A stretch of 64,000 nt of DNA, from positions 43,181,806 to 43,245,805 of the forward strand of contig NC_067196.1 in assembly GCF_000699445.3 (NCBI RefSeq), written 5' to 3'. Positions within the stretch are counted from its first letter, which is position 1; every line of letters begins with the position of its first letter. The notes under the pieces are model-generated. The model was not told the origin of the DNA and did no database searches. It saw nothing but the letters and a program-made list of their open reading frames with translations. The translations under genes and the position numbers were made by a program. Of this stretch, positions 63,401-64,000 are shown in pieces. This DNA is from Schistosoma haematobium (Eukaryota; Platyhelminthes; Trematoda; Strigeidida; Schistosomatidae).

Positions 63401-63916
63401 CGTTTACAGACTATTTTCTAATAACCAGATCAGTTGAACAGTGATTAATGAGTCAAAGAACACAAAAGAAACCTACATGTTTTCTTTTTATATTAACATG
63501 GCAGTGCTTGACCTAGACAATCCTTGTAGTCTACACAGATTTCACTGAAATATTTAATTCATTTCAAAAGAAAACGTTTTATCCCTATTGTATTATCAAT
63601 AGTTAGTGAAGTACCTAGAAGATTTTTCCAAGTTTCCGTTCCCTTGTTTATTAAACAAGCAATGAACATCTGAAAATCATTATGTTTGTAATTAAATGAA
63701 TAAAATTAACAATATTATCAAACATATTAATAATTTCTTTTCTTTTTTTCTTTCTAAAACTCACCAGCTAGTTCAACTTGAAAAAGAAAAACATATCGAT
63801 CTGGTGAATTAGGCCAACTAATTTCACATGTGTAAAAGCTCACATGATGTATATCAAAATTACTGATAACTAATTTTGTATCTTGATCTGCGAATTGAAT
63901 ATCTCTTAAAGTTGAT
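24584..63916 (-). CDS. PTK7: PTK7/Off-track-like receptor tyrosine pseudokinase (3' part, 11 exons)
   Basis: Single-pass membrane receptor of the PTK7/Off-track family, catalytically weak or dead co-receptors in Wnt/planar-polarity and semaphorin signalling (family knowledge). Eleven minus-strand exons join in frame with GT-AG introns: 63765-63916, 53037-53199, 49678-49904, 45262-45419, 44770-44911, 42758-43045, 34086-34583, 32737-32913, 29827-30678, 27136-27368, 24584-25315. They encode 1206 residues, numbered here from the first full codon. Order: end of an Ig domain (1-51), four Ig domains (52-181, 182-281, 282-377, 378-543), TM helix (564-588), long juxtamembrane region (589-880), kinase-like domain (about 880-1206). 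Motifs [35 protein letters not shown] and SDVWAFG match PTK7. The start, signal peptide and first Ig domains lie outside the window. Introns are 0.35-10.6 kb and hold many repeats. Exon joins are inferred from splice sites and phase, not from transcripts. Confidence 0.93.
25545..25770. repeat. Intronic inverted repeat (about 100-bp arms)
   Basis: Left arm 25548-25645 and right arm 25672-25768 are imperfectly complementary (GCTTGAATCTTCCCA at the outer left pairs with TGGGAAGATTCAAGC at the outer right), with a loop of about 25 bp. The right-arm sequence recurs at 46865-46960 next to another family A copy. Lies in the PTK7 intron that splits the kinase domain. Confidence 0.9.
25815..25975 (+). 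repeat. Family A (Sm-alpha-like) SINE with mutated hammerhead
   Basis: tRNA-like part (CTCAGTAGCTGAGTGGG, box B GGGTTCGAGTCCC), then a hammerhead segment with core CTGACGA at 25919-25925, perfect stem II (GTCC with GGAC) and palindromic stem III ACGCGCGT. The GAAA element reads AAAA at 25940-25943, changing the invariant G, so it is probably inactive. Antisense to the PTK7 transcript. Confidence 0.88.
27136..27368 (-). CDS. PTK7: PTK7-like exon: kinase-like N-lobe
   Basis: Residues 887-963. The split codon with the previous exon gives the glycine loop GKGEFGDVF (GxGxxG intact, from Gly886). The beta-3 lysine is Lys913 in LVLVKSL, and the alpha-C glutamate is Glu931 in FHRQLELFG. The exon ends at the hinge EYCEW in phase 0 before GTAAGT. 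The N-lobe shows no loss of nucleotide-binding residues. Confidence 0.94.
27741..28112 (-). mobile_element. Family C TIR element with embedded hammerhead
   Basis: A 372-bp unit bounded by inverted repeats of about 70 bp that start CAATTGATTGAT on both ends and share GTGTGTCAAGTCCTTCTTAG. On the minus strand it contains the SINE-like segment (CTCAAGACTACAGGTACACC) and a hammerhead at 27906-27950. Intronic in the PTK7-like gene, with the ribozyme in the sense direction. Confidence 0.8.
27906..27950 (-). ncRNA. Hammerhead ribozyme, intact core (family C)
   Basis: Minus strand: core CTGACGA (27938-27944), GAAA (27920-27923), cleavage triplet GTC (27912-27914). Stem III is ACTCGGGT, close to the palindrome ACCCGGGT of the copy at 28147. 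Stem I is short (CTTG with CAGG, one wobble) and stem II has a mismatch, so activity is uncertain. Confidence 0.7.
28147..28292 (+). repeat. Family C tRNA-derived SINE, decayed hammerhead
   Basis: Starts with a tRNA-like head (GGGGTAGCTCAGTGGGAGCG; box B-like GGGATCGAATCC), then TTACAGGTACACCTTG and a hammerhead remnant. GAAA and the palindromic stem III ACCCGGGT with GTC remain, but the first core reads CTATCGA instead of CTGACGA. Confidence 0.8.
28654..28694. repeat. (TA)20 microsatellite
   Basis: Uninterrupted TA dinucleotides in a PTK7 intron. Confidence 0.97.
28865..29135 (+). pseudogene. 3' end of an RTE-like non-LTR retrotransposon
   Basis: Translation shows the C-terminal tail typical of RTE-type elements: [15 protein letters not shown] in one frame, then [25 protein letters not shown] and GLCSIGGN in another, so one frameshift lies near 29000. 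The copy is cut off at its 5' side (5' truncation is usual for these elements) and ends in a short GTAAGTAAGT-like tail. It sits in the PTK7 intron between the juxtamembrane and N-lobe exons. Confidence 0.8.
29827..30678 (-). CDS. PTK7: PTK7-like exon: expanded juxtamembrane region
   Basis: Residues 603-885 on one 852-bp exon, phase 1-1. It opens with GKLHENGQ, which resembles the Gly/Asn-rich start of the PTK7 juxtamembrane segment, and ends with LQMEGILG just before the glycine loop. The roughly 270 residues between are Gly-, Ser-, Asn- and Thr-rich and of low complexity, with a proline-rich APPPTPL motif and scattered tyrosines (NAYYGQ). This is several times the length I know for vertebrate PTK7. 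It could hold docking or phosphorylation sites, but none is proven by the sequence. Confidence 0.9.
32737..32913 (-). CDS. PTK7: PTK7-like exon: transmembrane helix
   Basis: Residues 544-601 on a phase 1-1 exon. A short stalk ([13 protein letters not shown]) is followed by a hydrophobic helix at about 564-588 ([18 protein letters not shown]) and a basic stop-transfer stretch rich in Arg. The GxAVAY pattern in the helix closely resembles the vertebrate PTK7 membrane helix as I remember it. It separates the Ig ectodomain from the cytoplasmic part. Confidence 0.93.
34086..34583 (-). CDS. PTK7: PTK7-like exon: membrane-proximal Ig domain with a long low-complexity insert
   Basis: Residues 378-542, the last Ig domain before the membrane, on a single phase 1-1 exon of 498 bp. 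The acceptor is CTACATAG and the donor GTGAGT. It has B-strand [15 protein letters not shown] with cysteine and tryptophan, and F-strand [12 protein letters not shown]. Between the C and E strands lies an insert of roughly 70 residues rich in Ser, Asn, Gln and Pro, including a seven-serine run after PPP. An ordinary Ig domain would fit in about 95-100 residues. The insert is in frame with clean splice sites, so it looks like real coding sequence. Confidence 0.9.
35685..35959 (+). mobile_element. MITE-like TIR repeat, copy 2
   Basis: About 275 bp with ends GACTATAATTTAT and ATAAATTATAGTC, a perfect inverted pair. Aligns with 21095-21371. Intronic. Confidence 0.8.
36462..36640 (+). repeat. Family B SINE, mutated hammerhead
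   Basis: tRNA-like head (GGCTCAGTGGTCTAGAG, GGGTTCAAATCTCG). The ribozyme core has CTGAGGA but CAAA in place of GAAA, so it is probably inactive. Antisense to PTK7. Confidence 0.85.
38890..39310. repeat. LTR-like GC-richer block, unclassified
   Basis: A less AT-rich, non-coding stretch beginning near TGTTATTCGGACAG and ending near GGTTATTACGG. The composition resembles the LTR-like block at 18405, but boundaries and target duplications were not found. Confidence 0.3.
39325..39420 (+). repeat. Family B SINE fragment
   Basis: Contains GAAACGAGACGGCCATCCAGT and the tail TTCTGGGTTTTCAATGG; the head is missing and the ribozyme core is degraded. Confidence 0.65.
40030..40073. repeat. (TA)22 microsatellite
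   Basis: Uninterrupted TA dinucleotides in the 8.2-kb PTK7 intron. Confidence 0.97.
41822..42028 (+). pseudogene. Truncated non-LTR retrotransposon 3' end (copy 1)
   Basis: A plus-strand frame reads [17 protein letters not shown], then [25 protein letters not shown] and a stop at 42026-42028. The ending [11 protein letters not shown] resembles the conserved C-terminus of RTE-like open reading frames. The same tail occurs on the other strand at 58688-58885, which makes this an interspersed repeat. The A/T-rich stretch to about 42235 may be the element's 3' UTR. It lies in the 8.2-kb PTK7 intron. Confidence 0.65.
42437..42465. repeat. (AT)n microsatellite
   Basis: About 14 AT units; shorter TA tracts are at 31707-31724 and 37737-37757. 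Confidence 0.95.
42758..43045 (-). CDS. PTK7: PTK7-like exon: complete Ig domain
   Basis: Residues 282-376, one complete I-set Ig domain on a phase 1-1 exon (288 bp). The acceptor is AATTATAG and the donor GTAAGT. It has the B-strand cysteine in GRIPCKARG, the core tryptophan in VEWFRK and the F-strand DAGDYVCIA. The G-strand [10 protein letters not shown] ends the exon. N-glycosylation is possible at the Asn of INMTV. Confidence 0.92.
43447..43611 (+). mobile_element. Partial LTR, same family as 53434
   Basis: Matches the right part of the 276-bp LTR (TTCATACTACTTATATC, then GTAGCGTACACTACACA). The left part is absent or too decayed to place. Confidence 0.55.
44770..44911 (-). CDS. PTK7: PTK7-like exon: second half of Ig domain
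   Basis: Residues 234-280, entering in phase 0 after TTTAAAG and leaving in phase 1 at GTGAGT. It completes the preceding Ig domain with [20 protein letters not shown], a textbook E-F strand with the second disulfide cysteine. The phase-0 intron splits this Ig domain; several other introns of the gene are phase 1 and separate whole Ig domains. Confidence 0.9.
45262..45419 (-). CDS. PTK7: PTK7-like exon: first half of Ig domain with normal Cys
   Basis: Residues 182-233 plus the second half of a split codon. The acceptor is ATTTTAG and the donor GTAAGT after AATAGT, ending in phase 0. It has the B-strand cysteine in SSITLDCGI and the core tryptophan in IVYWEKD. A linker PPEFYQPLT opens the domain. 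It pairs with the next exon across a short 350-bp intron, the smallest intron seen in the gene. Confidence 0.9.
45790..46000 (+). repeat. Family B SINE, decayed
   Basis: Head GGCTCGGTGGTCTAGAGAC and tail CTTCTGGTTTTCAAGGG are recognisable; the ribozyme core CTGTGTT no longer fits CUGANGA. Confidence 0.75.
46797..46960 (-). repeat. Family A hammerhead repeat joined to the hairpin-arm module
   Basis: Minus strand has core CTGAAGA (46852-46858), perfect stem II, GAAA (46834-46837) and GTC (46826-46828), but the stem I strands no longer pair. Next to it at 46865-46960 lies sequence matching the right arm of the hairpin at 25672-25768. It lies in a PTK7 intron, in the sense direction. Confidence 0.75.
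47582..47842 (-). mobile_element. Family B SINE with terminal inverted repeats and intact hammerhead
   Basis: A complete minus-strand tRNA-derived unit (box A and B complements at 47690-47765) whose 3' tail is repeated in inverted form at the other end. The left arm is 47582-47650 and the right arm about 47770-47842, nearly identical (GAAATCATGAGTCAATTG...). It lies in the PTK7 intron between the exons at 45262-45419 and 49678-49904. Confidence 0.85.
47631..47676 (-). ncRNA. Hammerhead ribozyme, best-preserved copy (family B)
   Basis: Minus strand: stem I TCACTG with CAGTGA (6 bp, perfect), core CTGAGGA (47664-47670), stem II GTCC with GGAC (perfect), GAAA (47645-47648), cleavage triplet GTC (47637-47639). 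Stem III is ATGGCCGT, self-complementary with one wobble. Every invariant base is present. It is in the sense direction of the PTK7-like pre-mRNA. Confidence 0.88.
48694..48740 (-). repeat. Family B tail fragment
   Basis: Minus-strand tail piece (complement of CCAGGTTTTCTATGG and CATCCAGTGC), directly before the solo LTR at 48771. Confidence 0.65.
48771..49037 (+). mobile_element. Solo LTR, copy 2
   Basis: Starts TGTAGTGAACGAGAGCC and ends near CACACACCATA, with ATAC repeated on both sides (the last base or two is ambiguous). Aligns with 19889 and 53434. Intronic. Confidence 0.78.
49678..49904 (-). CDS. PTK7: PTK7-like exon: second half of cysteine-free Ig domain
   Basis: Residues 106-180. 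The acceptor is ACTTATAG and the donor GTAAGT. The exon starts one base before Trp106, the core C-strand tryptophan. The F-strand reads [12 protein letters not shown], so the DxGxYxC motif keeps Asp156, Gly158 and Tyr160 but has Met162 in place of cysteine. A Ser/Pro-rich segment (PPISSSS) lies between strands. With the preceding exon it forms one Ig domain with neither disulfide cysteine. Confidence 0.88.
53037..53199 (-). CDS. PTK7: PTK7-like exon: first half of cysteine-free Ig domain
   Basis: Residues 52-104. The acceptor is TTTATTAG and the donor GTAAGC. It enters in phase 1 and leaves in phase 2, and the split isoleucine codon is completed by the next exon to give PTPKIIWHKK, a normal Ig C-strand tryptophan. 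The B-strand position that normally holds cysteine is Tyr82 in ANLRYYSDE. The exon has no cysteine at all. Confidence 0.85.
53434..53709 (+). mobile_element. Solo LTR (276 bp), copy 3
   Basis: Starts TGTAGTGAACGAGAGC and ends CACCACA, flanked by a perfect 5-bp duplication AAAAG (53429-53433 and 53710-53714). It sits only 235 bp upstream, in the transcript sense, of the exon at 53037-53199. No internal retroelement genes remain. Confidence 0.85.
53764..54100 (+). mobile_element. Family B SINE with terminal inverted repeats
   Basis: Left arm 53764-53833 is the inverted form of the tail at 54031-54100. Between them lies a plus-strand tRNA-like head (GGCTCAATGGTCTAGTGG) and a hammerhead with CTGAGGA, GAAA and GTC retained but weakened stems I and II. 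Confidence 0.85.
54632..54712 (-). repeat. Family A hammerhead fragment
   Basis: Minus-strand core CTGACGA (54689-54695) is kept, but the GAAA element reads GAAG and the GTC cleavage triplet is lost. The tRNA-like head is absent. Confidence 0.7.
54720..58680. other. Intronic AT-rich DNA
   Basis: Part of the 10.6-kb PTK7 intron. No coding frame with a recognisable domain and no repeat that I can assign. Confidence 0.5.
58688..58885 (-). pseudogene. Truncated non-LTR retrotransposon 3' end (copy 2)
   Basis: A minus-strand frame reads [20 protein letters not shown], then [27 protein letters not shown] and LLCSPKF before a stop. It aligns along its whole length with the plus-strand copy at 41822-42028. 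It is probably the 5'-truncated end of the same non-LTR family, inserted in the 10.6-kb PTK7 intron. Confidence 0.65.
58890..63764. other. Intronic AT-rich DNA
   Basis: Remainder of the 10.6-kb intron. The only assignable piece is a weak minus-strand relic of the MITE-like repeat near 60958-61080 (GTCAGTTCGTAGTGAAAATC). The 61-codon frame at 61600 shows no domain. Confidence 0.45.
63765..63916 (-). CDS. PTK7: PTK7-like exon: C-terminal half of an Ig domain
   Basis: First exon visible in the window, residues 1-51. The acceptor is TTTCAG at 63917 and the donor GTGAGT follows 63765. It enters with one base of a split codon and leaves in phase 1. It carries the F-strand signature of an Ig domain ([10 protein letters not shown]) with its disulfide cysteine, followed by a G-strand-like [10 protein letters not shown]. 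The first half of this domain must lie on an exon beyond 64000. The next exon is 10.6 kb away; the phases match, though a small missed phase-1/phase-1 exon cannot be excluded. Confidence 0.8.
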
Positions 63917-64000
63917 CTGAAATTCAAAGTGAACAAATAGATTTTTTCTTTTAAAAAAAAATAGTTTCATTTTTTTTAGTGGGTAAAATGAACTCAATTT

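Overview
The window reads as nuclear DNA of a schistosome (blood fluke). It is AT-rich, its introns are kilobases long, CR1-like and RTE-like non-LTR retrotransposons are present, and several tRNA-derived repeats carry hammerhead-ribozyme motifs of the kind known from the Schistosoma Sm-alpha repeat. The species cannot be fixed from the sequence alone. No prokaryotic features were seen.

One host gene could be recognised. On the minus strand, from 63916 down to 24584, lie the last 11 coding exons of a PTK7/Off-track-type receptor tyrosine pseudokinase. All junctions fit GT-AG with matching phases and together give 1206 residues. The exons encode the end of one Ig domain, four further Ig domains, a transmembrane helix, an unusually long cytoplasmic juxtamembrane region and a kinase-like domain whose DFG motif is SLG. 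The 5' exons, with the signal peptide and first Ig domains, lie beyond position 64000.

Layout: 1-550 is a GC-richer repeat-like block; 551-728 is a near-perfect palindrome; 1837-5231 is a decayed CR1-like element on the minus strand; 6945-9176 is an older CR1-like relic on the plus strand; 9.2-13.9 kb is unclassified; 13.9-24.5 kb is AT-rich intergenic DNA with repeats, including a 378-bp LTR-like block and a hammerhead-bearing SINE. From 24.6 kb on is the PTK7-like gene, whose introns have collected SINEs, solo LTRs, a MITE-like repeat, RTE-like 3' ends and (TA)n tracts.

The most interesting non-coding signal is a set of three related but distinct tRNA-derived, hammerhead-bearing repeat families. 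All share an 8-nt self-complementary stem III that differs in sequence between families. Some copies have long terminal inverted repeats, and two copies with intact catalytic cores lie in the sense direction inside PTK7 introns. The most interesting protein signals are an Ig domain that has lost both disulfide cysteines and a pseudokinase in which, of the classical catalytic motifs, only the DFG aspartate is clearly missing.
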